A stretch of 64,000 bases of DNA from Bacillota bacterium (GTDB lineage: Bacteria; Bacillota; Clostridia; Peptostreptococcales; Anaerovoracaceae), in NCBI GenBank assembly GCA_029008005.1, contig JAQXIX010000024.1, positions 1-64,000 on the forward strand, given 5' to 3'. The notes below the pieces were generated by a model. The model had not been told where the DNA came from. It saw only the letters and a program-made list of their open reading frames with translations, and made no database searches. Below, piece by piece: positions 34,833-43,043 of the stretch; position 1 is the first letter of the stretch, and the number at the start of each line of letters is the position of its first letter. The position numbers and the translations under genes were made by a program.

Positions 34833-35043
34833 AAATCTTGATAGTTTTCGCAAGTTCCGTGTCTATGTTGTAACGTGCGTCCTTAACAGCCAGAACCAGA
34901 TTATTCTTTTTTCTGGAAATGACAGTCAGAGGTTCCCCGGGATAACATCCCAGTGAAAACAGGAATTTCACCATTTCTTCATCGTCGCTTTGTATTTCTT
35001 TTATTCTGTACTCTTTTTACATTTCGGCTTTTTCCAGTGTCAT
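34831..35043 (-). pseudogene. feoA: feoA with an in-frame TAA stop at codon 9
   Basis: From the ATG at 35043 (ribosome site AAAGGAGGTATCC) the frame reads MTLEKAEM, then TAA. It continues KEYRIKEIQSDDEEMVKFLF, SLGCYPGEPLTVISRKKNN and LVLAVKDARYNIDTELAKTIKI to a normal stop. Apart from the TAA, length (about 70 codons) and sequence fit a complete FeoA SH3-like domain. Either the gene is newly inactivated, or the base is a sequencing error, or translation restarts at the internal ATG (MVKFLF), which would lose the first strand. It is not in the ORF track for that reason. Confidence 0.75.
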
Positions 35044-35084
35044 GGGATACCTCCTTTAAGCGCATGTTCGTTCTGTATTATTAT

Positions 35085-35102
35085 AGTTCGCTATGTCTAA
35101 CT
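35085..35102. promoter_or_regulatory. Candidate DtxR-family operator before feoA
   Basis: AGTTCGCTATGTCTAACT, matching the site at 34775-34792 in 14 of 18 positions and sharing its palindromic half-sites. It lies in the divergent region between feoA and the DtxR-like regulator. Confidence 0.5.
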
Positions 35103-35201
35103 TCCGAAGTAATGATATCCTAACTTCTGTTCGATGTCAACTACTTTTTCTTTATTACTCTTATACATTTGTGCTAAAATAAATGCGGAGGTACTGATTC
35201 T

Positions 35202-35570
35202 ATGAAATTATTAAACATATCTACAGAAGATTATCTGGAAACAATTCTGCTCCTTGGCAGACGTCTTCCTGCCGTACGTGCGATTGATATTGCCACAGAA
35301 CTTGGCTACAGTAAATCCAGCGTGAGTACAGCACTGAAAAATCTTCGTGACAAAGATTATATTACTGTCGGACCGCACAACTACATAACTTTAACCGAAA
35401 AGGGAACGGCTCTGGCAGCCTCTACTTACGAACGCCACGAATGGTTCACAAAATGGCTGATCAGTCTCGGAGTCACCGAGAAAACCGCAGCAAGAGATGC
35501 CTGTCAGATTGAGCATGCTTTAAGTGCCGAGAGTTTCAATGCAATCAAAAATGCTATACCGGAAATCTAA
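35202..35570 (+). CDS. DtxR/MntR-family metal-dependent regulator
   Basis: 122 aa. The N-terminal winged helix is typical (ISTEDYLETILLLGRRLPAVRAIDIATELGYSKSSVSTALKNL followed by ITLTEKGTALAASTYERHEWFTKWLISLGV), and the short dimerisation and metal-binding helix has RDACQIEHALS. It lacks the C-terminal SH3-like domain of full DtxR, like MntR-type members. Divergent from feoA, it is the likely iron-responsive repressor of the feo genes. The ATG follows GCGGAGGTACTGATTCT. Confidence 0.9.
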   Translation: MKLLNISTEDYLETILLLGRRLPAVRAIDIATELGYSKSSVSTALKNLRDKDYITVGPHNYITLTEKGTALAASTYERHEWFTKWLISLGVTEKTAARDACQIEHALSAESFNAIKNAIPEI

Positions 35571-35589
35571 ATAACAATCCAATAAAAAA

Positions 35590-35609
35590 CGGCGGGCTAA
35601 TGCCCACCG
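35590..35609 (-). terminator. Terminator after the 28-aa ORF
   Basis: On the minus strand CGGTGGGC and GCCCGCCG pair (one G-U) around ATTA and are followed by TTTTTTATT. Confidence 0.75.
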
Positions 35610-35645
35610 ACGAAAAAAATACACCCTTGTATTTATTTATTTTGT

Positions 35646-35732
35646 TTACCAGTACATTCTCTTAGAATACTTTGAGTAAAGCTCTGCGTACTGCTTTAAT
35701 TCATTTTTAAGGTTTCTGATTGTGTTTGTCAT
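35646..35732 (-). CDS. 28-aa basic peptide with its own promoter and terminator
   Basis: The ATG at 35732 follows AAAGGGAGGTGAGTATCA. The product is MTNTIRNLKNELKQYAELYS followed by KYSKRMYW, a positively charged, probably helical peptide without a membrane segment. A promoter at 35761-35788 and a terminator at 35590-35609 bracket it closely, making a complete transcription unit. I know no family for it. It could also be a small RNA whose ORF is accidental, but ribosome site, ORF and terminator all agree in strand and spacing. Confidence 0.5.
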   Translation of the reverse strand: MTNTIRNLKNELKQYAELYSKYSKRMYW

Positions 35733-35760
35733 TGATACTCACCTCCCTTTTCCTAATATT

Positions 35761-35788
35761 ATTATACCATTTAGTTTGCGGTTTTCAA
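35761..35788 (-). promoter_or_regulatory. Promoter of the 28-aa ORF with repeated CAAACTAA elements
   Basis: On the minus strand TTGAAA, 16 nt, TATAAT with TG in the extended position (TGGTATAAT). CAAACTAA occurs in the spacer (35771-35778), again at 35803-35810 and again at 35887-35894, which suggests operator copies. Confidence 0.6.
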
Positions 35789-35937
35789 GAGAATTTATCG
35801 TATTAGTTTGCTGTATTGCTGCTTTTTAAGGCCTTTTCCGGACAAAAAAACGCATTTTTTTGCACAAAAATCGCAAAATAATATTATTAGTTTGTAGTCT
35901 AATGTCCCAAGCCATCAAAATACGTATACTCAAAAAA

Positions 35938-35982
35938 GGGAGCTGTGCACCGGCATTATTTCAATGCTCGTGCACAACTCCC
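35938..35982 (-). terminator. Terminator after the APC permease at 36053
   Basis: On the minus strand GGGAGTTGTGCACGAGCAT pairs imperfectly with ATGCCGGTGCACAGCTCCC and is followed by TTTTTT. Confidence 0.8.
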
Positions 35983-36052
35983 TTTTCCTCACTATGTTTT
36001 GTATAACGCAGGAAGTTCTTGGGGAGGTCACTCCCTGCAGACTAATCGCAGA

Positions 36053-37381
36053 CTAATCATCGATACCGAGTTCAGGCGGTTCCTGCTTGAATCCCTTAGT
36101 AAGAATGAGCAGGTAGATTATTCCGGCTACAGTCCATGCACAACCAAGAACAATCGCGAATCTGTCCAGATGTACCAGCAGATACAGACAGAGCAGTGCT
36201 CCCAGAATAGGGAATATCAGGTAAAGAATTGTTCCCTTAAGTGAACGTTCTTTCTTTTTCACGTAGTACTGTGCGATTACCGAAAGGTTAACGAAGAAGA
36301 ATGCTACGAAACCTCCGAAATTAATATAGGCTGTTGCCTTTGTAACATCAAGGAATATTGCCAGCAATGCAACTGCTCCGATAAGGAATATCGCATTGGC
36401 AGGAGTCTTTGTTTTCTGGTTAAGTGTTCCGAAGAACTTCTTAGGCATTACGCCGTCTCTTCCCATTGCATACAGCAGACGTGCTCCGCTCGCCTGTGCC
36501 GAAAGTCCTGCCGCAAACTGTCCGACAATTGTTCCCACCAGGAAGATAGCTCCGAATACTGTTGGCGCAACCTGACGCGCTATATCGTACGCGGCATTAT
36601 CAGGGTTTGCATATTCAAATGACGGATGAACTAAGTGTGTGAAGTATGTTACTACCAGGAAGATAGCTCCGCAGATAAGCATTGTCAGTATGATTGCTCT
36701 CGGAATATTCTTCGTCGGTTCAACTGCGTCTTCCGTAAATGTAGTTAAAGCATCAAATCCCAGGAAGCAGTAGCATGCTGCTGCAGCTCCGGCAACGGTA
36801 TAGCTGAAATCAATATCAGGATTGTAGAAAGGTGAGAATGATGCCAGAGTTCCTTCTCCCATTCCCTCTGTTAAAGCCTTAATTGTGAACGCAAGGAAGG
36901 CGATAATAATTCCAACCTGAATACCAACCAGTACGAAGTTGATTTTGCTTCCTACTTCAGCTCCGAAGAAGTTAATGGCTGAGGTAATAACAATAAATCC
37001 TACAAGCCATACCCATGAAGGTACTGCAGGTACTGCCGCACTGAGATATGAAGCACCTATAAGCCATATTGCCATTGGGAAGAAAACGTAACCGAGAAGC
37101 ACAATCCATCCTGCAATAACGCCCAGTTTCGAGTTGATTGCCTTTCTCGTATAAGTATACGTCGATCCTGCTGTAGGGTATGCCTTGGCCATGTGACCGT
37201 AGCTGAGAGCCGTGAACAGCATTGCTATTACCGCGAAGCAGATTGCACCTGACTCCACGCCGTGTGATGCTGTAGCAATTACTCCGTAAATTGTGTATGC
37301 AATCATCGGAGTAAGGAATGCTATTCCGAAGATTACCAGATGTCTAAGCTTCATTGTTCGCTTAAGAGTATTGTCATTCAT
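36053..37381 (-). CDS. APC-family amino acid/amine permease
   Basis: 442 aa with about twelve membrane spans. APC signatures are KLRHLVIFGIAFLTPMIAYTIYG, LSYGHMAKAYPTAGSTYTYTRKAI and FLGFDALTTFTEDAVEPTKNIP. It is the third gene of a LuxR regulator - nitrilase - permease run, 51 nt after the nitrilase, so it probably imports the amine or amide that the nitrilase cleaves. It resembles the permease at 27540 in overall design. Confidence 0.9.
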   Translation of the reverse strand: MNDNTLKRTMKLRHLVIFGIAFLTPMIAYTIYGVIATASHGVESGAICFAVIAMLFTALSYGHMAKAYPTAGSTYTYTRKAINSKLGVIAGWIVLLGYVFFPMAIWLIGASYLSAAVPAVPSWVWLVGFIVITSAINFFGAEVGSKINFVLVGIQVGIIIAFLAFTIKALTEGMGEGTLASFSPFYNPDIDFSYTVAGAAAACYCFLGFDALTTFTEDAVEPTKNIPRAIILTMLICGAIFLVVTYFTHLVHPSFEYANPDNAAYDIARQVAPTVFGAIFLVGTIVGQFAAGLSAQASGARLLYAMGRDGVMPKKFFGTLNQKTKTPANAIFLIGAVALLAIFLDVTKATAYINFGGFVAFFFVNLSVIAQYYVKKKERSLKGTILYLIFPILGALLCLYLLVHLDRFAIVLGCAWTVAGIIYLLILTKGFKQEPPELGIDD

Positions 37382-37432
37382 TATTCTTGGTCCTCCTTGT
37401 CAAATTATGATAAAGCTGGTTATTTAACGTTT

Positions 37433-38326
37433 TTATAAAAACTGCTTGTATATTCCAGGTCTGTAATCCGGCTCTCCTGTAAGCTCTTTATCCACAAACA
37501 GTCTTCTTGTTGCCAGAGACAGGTCTATTGTCTCCATGAAGACACCTTCCTGAACATTGTCCTTATCTCCCGCATAGTAGTGAAGATTTGTCTCATAGAA
37601 AGGCGTAATCTTCGGGCCGATTACGCAGCTTCCTCCTCCGAAGTAGTTGACATCGTCTGTTCCGCAAAGGTTCGAGCTGGCAACGTATATTGTGTTACAG
37701 AGTACTCCGTACTCAAGTGTAGGTGCATAGTAGTCAATGAATGCCTGACGGCTTCCTTCCTTTGGAATTTCCTCTACTACAGCTGTAGGGTTCAGGTAAA
37801 GTCTGCTGCCCTGACCGCAGTAGTATCTCTGCAGTTCCGGAAACTGATATGTATCGAAGCAGATTCCCACAGAAATCGGACCCCAAGGAGTGTCAAACAT
37901 AAACGGTTTATCGCCTTTAACACACCAGATGCTTTCTGTTTCAAAAGGATGCATTTTCTTGTATGAGCCGATTACGCCCTCCGGTCCGATTGCCACCGCC
38001 GAGTTATAAAGTTCGGCGTCTGCCGTGTCCTGAAGTTTTTCCGCCATTCCGAATACAGCATATATTCCGTACTTCTTTGTAACCTCGGCAAGTCTGCTGC
38101 ATGAAGGTCCGCTGAGCAGTTCTGTGTTCCTGATTTTTTCTTCCTGGGATACTTTCTCATCTACATAGTAATCGTATCCCATCAGGCACATCTCAGGGAA
38201 CAGAATCAGATCCGCCCCGCGTTTAGCAGCGGCTTCGGTAAATCCGCACATCCTGCTGATGTTGCTTTCTTTGTCGGCTGCATCGACTTTGAAGTTTACT
38301 ACAGCTACAGTGATGATATCTTTCAT
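37433..38326 (-). CDS. Carbon-nitrogen hydrolase (nitrilase superfamily)
   Basis: 297 aa. Triad segments are FPEMCLMGYD (Glu), YKKMHPFETE (Lys) and VGICFDTYQFPE (Cys). It is only moderately similar to the nitrilase at 25266, so it is not a recent duplicate. Cytosolic hydrolysis of an amide or carbamoyl compound is the family reaction. It sits between a LuxR-type regulator and an APC permease. Confidence 0.9.
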   Translation of the reverse strand: MKDIITVAVVNFKVDAADKESNISRMCGFTEAAAKRGADLILFPEMCLMGYDYYVDEKVSQEEKIRNTELLSGPSCSRLAEVTKKYGIYAVFGMAEKLQDTADAELYNSAVAIGPEGVIGSYKKMHPFETESIWCVKGDKPFMFDTPWGPISVGICFDTYQFPELQRYYCGQGSRLYLNPTAVVEEIPKEGSRQAFIDYYAPTLEYGVLCNTIYVASSNLCGTDDVNYFGGGSCVIGPKITPFYETNLHYYAGDKDNVQEGVFMETIDLSLATRRLFVDKELTGEPDYRPGIYKQFL

Positions 38327-38346
38327 TTTTCTATCTCCTTAAAATA

Positions 38347-39105
38347 TTATTTATCTCTGTCATTTCCGGATGCCTTGCATATGAATTCTATTCTTGATTT
38401 CGAATCCGATTTTTCCAGAATCTTTGATACATGTTTTTTTACTGTGGAGATTGTTATGTATTTCATCTGAGCAATCTCCTCGTTTGAATAGCCTTTGAGC
38501 ATCATTGTGGCAATATCCTTCTCAGTATTGGTCAGTGAATAATTGCTGGCCACATGATCAAAGAGGAACGCATAGTTTGATGCCTTCAGCTCCAGATGCG
38601 GCTGAATAATTCTGCAGATTTCAATTTCCTTCTCGGTGAAATCAACATCCGTTTCTTCTCTAAACAAATCAAGAGATCCGATACAGTATCCCGGATTATC
38701 CTTGTCCCACCTGAAGTTGCTGTCCAGAGACACCTTCGTGCGTGCGGGAGTCACGTAATCGATAAAATACTCGGTATCTTTTCGTTTCTCGAAATCAAAG
38801 GCCTCACTGCTCCTTATTATTACGTCGCGATCAGGTTTCATTTTATCCACAACATCGTCAATGTTGCAGTAATACAGCTCGTAATCCTTAAGTTCTTTGT
38901 TTGTGAAACCCTGTCCGAGATAGTTTTTGACTATTTCCGGCTGCGATAAATCATAAAAATAGATACAGGCCTTCTCATACGGAATCAGTTTCTCGATATC
39001 CAGCAGGAAATTATTCATAGCTGTAAGGATATCATCCTCCCGATTCAGTTTAAGAATTGTTTCATTAATCTTTTCCCAATCCTTCGCCCACAGCGTCTGA
39101 CTCAT
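38347..39105 (-). CDS. LuxR-family transcriptional regulator with GAF-like sensor
   Basis: 252 aa. The C-terminal NarL/LuxR helix-turn-helix reads LTNTEKDIATMMLKGYSNEEIAQMKYITISTVKKHV. The N-terminal ~170 residues (LIPYEKACIYFYDL..., SLDLFREETDVDFTEKEIEICRIIQPHLELK) look like a GAF-type sensor. No receiver domain is present, so it senses a ligand directly. It lies 20 nt upstream of the nitrilase and is probably the operon's own regulator. Confidence 0.88.
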   Translation of the reverse strand: MSQTLWAKDWEKINETILKLNREDDILTAMNNFLLDIEKLIPYEKACIYFYDLSQPEIVKNYLGQGFTNKELKDYELYYCNIDDVVDKMKPDRDVIIRSSEAFDFEKRKDTEYFIDYVTPARTKVSLDSNFRWDKDNPGYCIGSLDLFREETDVDFTEKEIEICRIIQPHLELKASNYAFLFDHVASNYSLTNTEKDIATMMLKGYSNEEIAQMKYITISTVKKHVSKILEKSDSKSRIEFICKASGNDRDK

Positions 39106-39203
39106 CGTATTTCTCCGTTAATACATTTTTTTCCTTTTTTATAATTATACACAATTCTCAGAAAAATGATATGGTACCTGAGACCCATATTGTTAAAATA
39201 AAA

Positions 39204-39236
39204 ACAGGACGGCAGTCTGACTTACTGTCGCCCTGT
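39204..39236 (-). terminator. Terminator after the lambda-crystallin-type dehydrogenase
   Basis: On the minus strand ACAGG.CG.CAGT and ACTG.CG.CCTGT pair with two mismatches around AAGTCAG and run into TTTTTATTTT. Confidence 0.6.
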
Positions 39237-39248
39237 ATATGTCATTTA

Positions 39249-40193
39249 TTATTGCTTTTCTTTAATTAGCCTGGTTCTTGTCACCATCCTGTCTCTCCAC
39301 AGCAAATATTCATCGTGGCTCATATTCCCCATCACCGGTTTGAACTCCCGGACGCATTTATCAATAAACTCTTTATCGTAATCAGTGACTTTCTGCTGCT
39401 CCTCATTAAAAAACTGCAACATGTAATCCTTATATTTATCTAATCCTTCACAAAGGCTGGCAGAATTAAGCTCCTCGACACCATAAGGACCGGTGAAGGC
39501 CCACCTCAAGCCTAATCCGTCTGTAAGAGCTCTGTCCACATCTGCAACGCCGCATACACCTTCTTTCACCAGGTACAAAGCCTCCTGCACCAGAGACAGC
39601 TGAAGCCTGTTCAATACATATCCGTAGACTTCCTTGCATTTTATCGGCTTTTGCCCTATATGCTCCATAAAATCTCTGACAGAATCTTTAATTTCCTCGG
39701 AAGCATTGTCTCCGGAAATTTCCATAAAAGGAATCAGGTGCGGCGGATTCGTAGGATGCGCTGTCAGACACCGCTCCGGATGATTCTCAACCTCTGCTGC
39801 AATATCGCTTATCCTGAGTCCCGAACAGCTTGAACCGATAGGTATGCTGCCGTCCGTCATATCCGTAAGCTTCCTGAATATGTCCTTCTTAAGTTCAATA
39901 TCTTCCCACAGACACTCCTGAATATAATCTGCATCCTTCACCGCCTCATCCAGATTATCTGTAACAGTTATTCGCCCTGTGATTTCCGGTATGTTTTCCC
40001 GCGGGATAACACCCTCCTCTGCCAGGAATCCCAGCGCTCCTTCAATTCTCTCCATTACAGTATCCAGTGTAGGAGACTTTCTGTTATACATGGAAACGCT
40101 GCAACCGCCTCTGGCGAAAACCACACCCCAGCTGTATCCTATAAAACCGCAACCTATTACGGCAACCTTTCTGTATTCTTCCGGTCTTTTCAT
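39249..40193 (-). CDS. 3-hydroxyacyl-CoA dehydrogenase-like NAD-dependent dehydrogenase (lambda-crystallin/gulonate type)
   Basis: 314 aa. The Rossmann motif IGCGFIGYSWGVVFARGG starts at residue 13; IQECLWEDIELKKDIFRKL, GSSCSGLRISDI and the catalytic HPTNPPHLIPFMEI follow. The HPxNPP form and the Ser-rich segment place it with lambda-crystallin / L-gulonate or carnitine dehydrogenases rather than with Hbd. It oxidises a 3-hydroxy acid with NAD+. It is a single gene with its own terminator, upstream of the LuxR operon on the same strand. Confidence 0.85.
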   Translation of the reverse strand: MKRPEEYRKVAVIGCGFIGYSWGVVFARGGCSVSMYNRKSPTLDTVMERIEGALGFLAEEGVIPRENIPEITGRITVTDNLDEAVKDADYIQECLWEDIELKKDIFRKLTDMTDGSIPIGSSCSGLRISDIAAEVENHPERCLTAHPTNPPHLIPFMEISGDNASEEIKDSVRDFMEHIGQKPIKCKEVYGYVLNRLQLSLVQEALYLVKEGVCGVADVDRALTDGLGLRWAFTGPYGVEELNSASLCEGLDKYKDYMLQFFNEEQQKVTDYDKEFIDKCVREFKPVMGNMSHDEYLLWRDRMVTRTRLIKEKQ

Positions 40194-40502
40194 TTAATCT
40201 GATCTGTCCTTTCCGCTGTCTGCTTAATTCATCTACCACCCTTTGCGCAGTTGCCTTGATTACACACATGCTCATATGACTGTTGTGTATTTCTGATAAG
40301 CAATTCATTAAACAAGTCAATTGGGGCAGTTCGTATCGTCTGCGATTTTATTCTCTGCGCCATAGCTCTGCCACTTATTCATAGACCTGCAATCGGTCCA
40401 ATAATTGCGATTGTCTGTATCGGTCCTATAATGAATGCATCCCTTAAAATCATGAATATTGTTAATAATTTATTTCTAAACGAATGATTTTTCCCACCTA
40501 AT
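40194..40502. other. Gene-free spacer between dehydrogenase and PP2C gene
   Basis: About 309 bp without a supported ORF, RNA or terminator. A short ATCGGTCC-ATA duplication near 40390-40430 is the only pattern I see. The sequence turns AT-rich towards the phosphatase gene, marking the left edge of the unusual segment. Confidence 0.4.
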
Positions 40503-41261
40503 TTACAATACTCTAATGACAACAACCGAAATATTATCCTTTGATTTGTGTTTTGACGCAAGCTCAAAGCAACTGTCTACTGTTTCTTCAATAGAAATAT
40601 CTCTGCGTAGTATATCAGCAATTTCATTGTCAGAGACAACATCAGTAAAGCCATCACTGCTTATCAGGATTGCGTCACCGTGATTTATCTGAAATTCTGA
40701 CACTTCAGGATCAATGCTGAACTCATATTCGGGAATTCCAATATTTTGAGTAAGCTGATGTTTCACATCATCATTAATGAACTCAATACCCATTCCTGCG
40801 TCAATCATTGACTGATAGCGTGTATGGTCTTTGGAAATCTGCACTATTTTAGAGTCTCTATACAGATAAATCCTGCTATCCCCAACATTAACCGCTGTTG
40901 CAGTACTCCCATAAACATATATCATGGCAAGTGTCGTTCCCATATTCCGACAATTTAATTCGTTCATTGTTGAAAGGACTTCATTATTTAGATAATCTAC
41001 ACATCCTAAAGCATCAAATGTCTCATTCTCACTATATGTCTTTAACGCTTTCACCGCAGTAAGCGAAGCAATCTCTCCAAATACAGCACCACCTATTCCA
41101 TCACATACAGCAGCCAACACATCATAATCTCTTATAATCGGACCCGCCTGAAAATATTCCTGCCGAGAATCTGCCAAAAATAAACCATTAACATATATGT
41201 TGTCCTCATTGTTCGTTCTTATTTGTCCTATATATGATTTCCCAAATACTGATAATTTCAT
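40503..41261 (-). CDS. PP2C-family serine/threonine phosphatase
   Basis: 252 aa. Metal-binding and family motifs are RTNNEDNIYVNG, VLAAVCDGIGGAVFGEIASL, NMGTTLAMIYVYGSTATAVNVGDSRIYLYRD, ILISSDGFTDVVSDNEI and SKDNISVVVIRV. It removes phosphate from Ser/Thr residues and is 13 nt downstream of a kinase gene, the usual opposing pair. Codons are AT-rich compared with the rest of the window (two 60-base lines I counted held 18 and 22 G+C), which suggests a different origin. Confidence 0.92.
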   Translation of the reverse strand: MKLSVFGKSYIGQIRTNNEDNIYVNGLFLADSRQEYFQAGPIIRDYDVLAAVCDGIGGAVFGEIASLTAVKALKTYSENETFDALGCVDYLNNEVLSTMNELNCRNMGTTLAMIYVYGSTATAVNVGDSRIYLYRDSKIVQISKDHTRYQSMIDAGMGIEFINDDVKHQLTQNIGIPEYEFSIDPEVSEFQINHGDAILISSDGFTDVVSDNEIADILRRDISIEETVDSCFELASKHKSKDNISVVVIRVL

Positions 41262-41274
41262 ATCTCATATTCCT

Positions 41275-42720
41275 CTAGAAGGTTCTTGGTGCCTCAATTC
41301 TTGTTGGCGCAAATATCTCATTATTTTTAATCCATTTTTCAACCTCGGCATCAGACAAATCATCGCCTAAATACCACACCGCAAGGTCATTTGATTTGAT
41401 AATATTTCCCTTTAGATTAATTCTTGAGTTCGCGCCAAGAGCAACATTTCCATTAGTCCCCCCATTGCTGACATCTATATTTGATTTGCTGATATTTGCA
41501 TCTGAGTATGCAAGTATTCCGTAAATGATTTTTTCTGATGCAAAAGTTGCATTTACATCAACGCTTTTTATATTAGTCACCCCGCCACCTTCGATCCTTA
41601 TTATGTCACTACCTTCTGTGGCACAGGATGGCGAATCTACTTCTAAACCTAGATTCTCCAGAGTTACATCAAAGCCCTTAATATAAAAACCGCAGTTGAG
41701 TACCGGTTTTGTTTCTCCTTTACCAACAACGGAAACGTTATCAACATTTATTTCTATTGGCTCGTCAAAAGAGTACTGACCGCCTTCAACGTAAATTGTG
41801 TCTCCGGAAGATGCATTACGAATTGTCTGCAGCAAAGCTTCTGCATCTCCGGCAACTAAATCTTTACCCTCAGGAATTTCTGCAACTGCTTTACTAGCGT
41901 TTGTAGCGTCCATAGTCTTGTCATCAGTGCCATTTATTTGTGACATAGCAAAACCAATTCCCAAAATACATATAAGCGGCACTATAATTGCTAATAATAC
42001 ATGTTTCTTAGACTTCCTTTTAGACGGATACTGATTCTGGACTGTTACCGTTTTTTCCTGACTGATGAGTACTGTCGCGTCATTGTCGCTATCTTCTTCA
42101 ATATCAAGATTATCAGGATCAAGCAGTTCGTTGTAAGATTTACTCAAAGCATACTCTGTAAGTTCTCGTCTGAACTGTCTTGGTGTTGAGTACCTATCTT
42201 CTTGTCGGTATTGACATGCCTTAAGAACAATATCTGACAGCACTGGATCTATACCGGGTATTGAAGGAATGCTTTCTCCTGAAAATCGCCGAACAAGGGC
42301 CTCCTCTTTAATGTTATATGTAATTCTATCAGGATAAGATGGGAGAAATGGAGTTCTGTTATTATTAAGTAAACGGTAAAGGACAATCCCCAGCGAATAA
42401 ACATCTACACTCGAACCATACTTTCCACCTAAATATACCTCGGGCGCCATGTAAGAGTATGTTCCCTTTTTTGAAAGCCCACCGCTTGTTTTTTCAAGTG
42501 TTCTTGCAATACCAAAATCACCAAGCTTGAAATCTCCAGTTGAAGATATGAAAATGTTTTCAGGCTTTACATCTCGGTGAATTATTTTCTTTTGATTGCA
42601 CACTTCAAGTGCCCTGCATATATCTATTCCAATCTTCAGCACTTCACGTTCAGAAATTGAATTGTTATTAAGGTAGTCAAGCAATGGAGTTAACAGTTCC
42701 ATCTCCGAGCACTCTGCCAA
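41275..42720 (-). CDS. Membrane Ser/Thr kinase lacking its N-lobe, with beta-helix sensor
   Basis: 481 aa. The frame opens in the kinase hinge (MELLTPLLDYL) and has the catalytic loop HRDVKPENIF near residue 49, LGDFGIAR, YMAPEVY and a full C-lobe. The GxGxxG loop, beta-3 Lys and alpha-C Glu (about 80 residues) are absent, and a TAA lies a few codons upstream. A membrane helix (HVLLAIIVPLICILGIGFAM) leads to a right-handed beta-helix-like extracellular part (NVDNVSVVGKGETKPVLNCG...). Without the N-lobe ATP binding should fail, so this is either a decayed kinase or a pseudokinase sensor. The start is weakly supported. The tRNA-Arg gene is about 320 bp upstream. Confidence 0.8.
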   Translation of the reverse strand: MAECSEMELLTPLLDYLNNNSISEREVLKIGIDICRALEVCNQKKIIHRDVKPENIFISSTGDFKLGDFGIARTLEKTSGGLSKKGTYSYMAPEVYLGGKYGSSVDVYSLGIVLYRLLNNNRTPFLPSYPDRITYNIKEEALVRRFSGESIPSIPGIDPVLSDIVLKACQYRQEDRYSTPRQFRRELTEYALSKSYNELLDPDNLDIEEDSDNDATVLISQEKTVTVQNQYPSKRKSKKHVLLAIIVPLICILGIGFAMSQINGTDDKTMDATNASKAVAEIPEGKDLVAGDAEALLQTIRNASSGDTIYVEGGQYSFDEPIEINVDNVSVVGKGETKPVLNCGFYIKGFDVTLENLGLEVDSPSCATEGSDIIRIEGGGVTNIKSVDVNATFASEKIIYGILAYSDANISKSNIDVSNGGTNGNVALGANSRINLKGNIIKSNDLAVWYLGDDLSDAEVEKWIKNNEIFAPTRIEAPRTF

Positions 42721-43012
42721 TTTTCCATACGTTTCTCAACACTACTTATCCGGGCGCAATATTTTATTATATTATTGATTCAATGTGATCCAAAGTCAAG
42801 ACCTTGAAATGTCTTTCAGACCGGCCAATCTACTATTGAAACGTTTCTGTAAATATGATGCCGTATCTGATAATACACTTAGTAATTCTAAACAGCTTTC
42901 AAGAGATTTTGAATTAATGGAGGATGGATCAACTAAGACAGTTTATAAAATCAACACACCTAAAACCAGAAATTCCATATGCCTGATTCCTCTTGATTTT
43001 GAGCAAACAAAA
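42721..43012. other. Gene-free stretch where the kinase N-lobe would be expected
   Basis: Roughly 290 bp between the truncated kinase and the tRNA terminator. I looked for N-lobe motifs in the minus-strand frames and found none. A 99-codon plus-strand ORF (42785-43084) runs into the tRNA antisense and has no recognisable content. It looks like a deletion or recombination scar. Confidence 0.45.
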
Positions 43013-43041
43013 AAGCTTGAAACCGTTGAAATTTCAAGCTT
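43013..43041 (-). terminator. Terminator of the tRNA-Arg transcript
   Basis: On the minus strand AAGCTTGAAA and TTTCAAGCTT pair perfectly over 10 bp and are followed by TTTTGTTT, immediately after the tRNA CCA end. Confidence 0.8.
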
Positions 43042-43043
43042 GC

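Noticed and set aside
36039-36061. Direct repeat GATTAGTCTGC x2 at the end of the APC permease gene
   Set aside because: Short duplication covering the stop codon; likely slippage with no sign of function.
40379-40567. 62-codon minus-strand ORF overlapping the end of the PP2C gene
   Set aside because: No ribosome site or conserved content; overlaps the phosphatase C-terminus in another frame.
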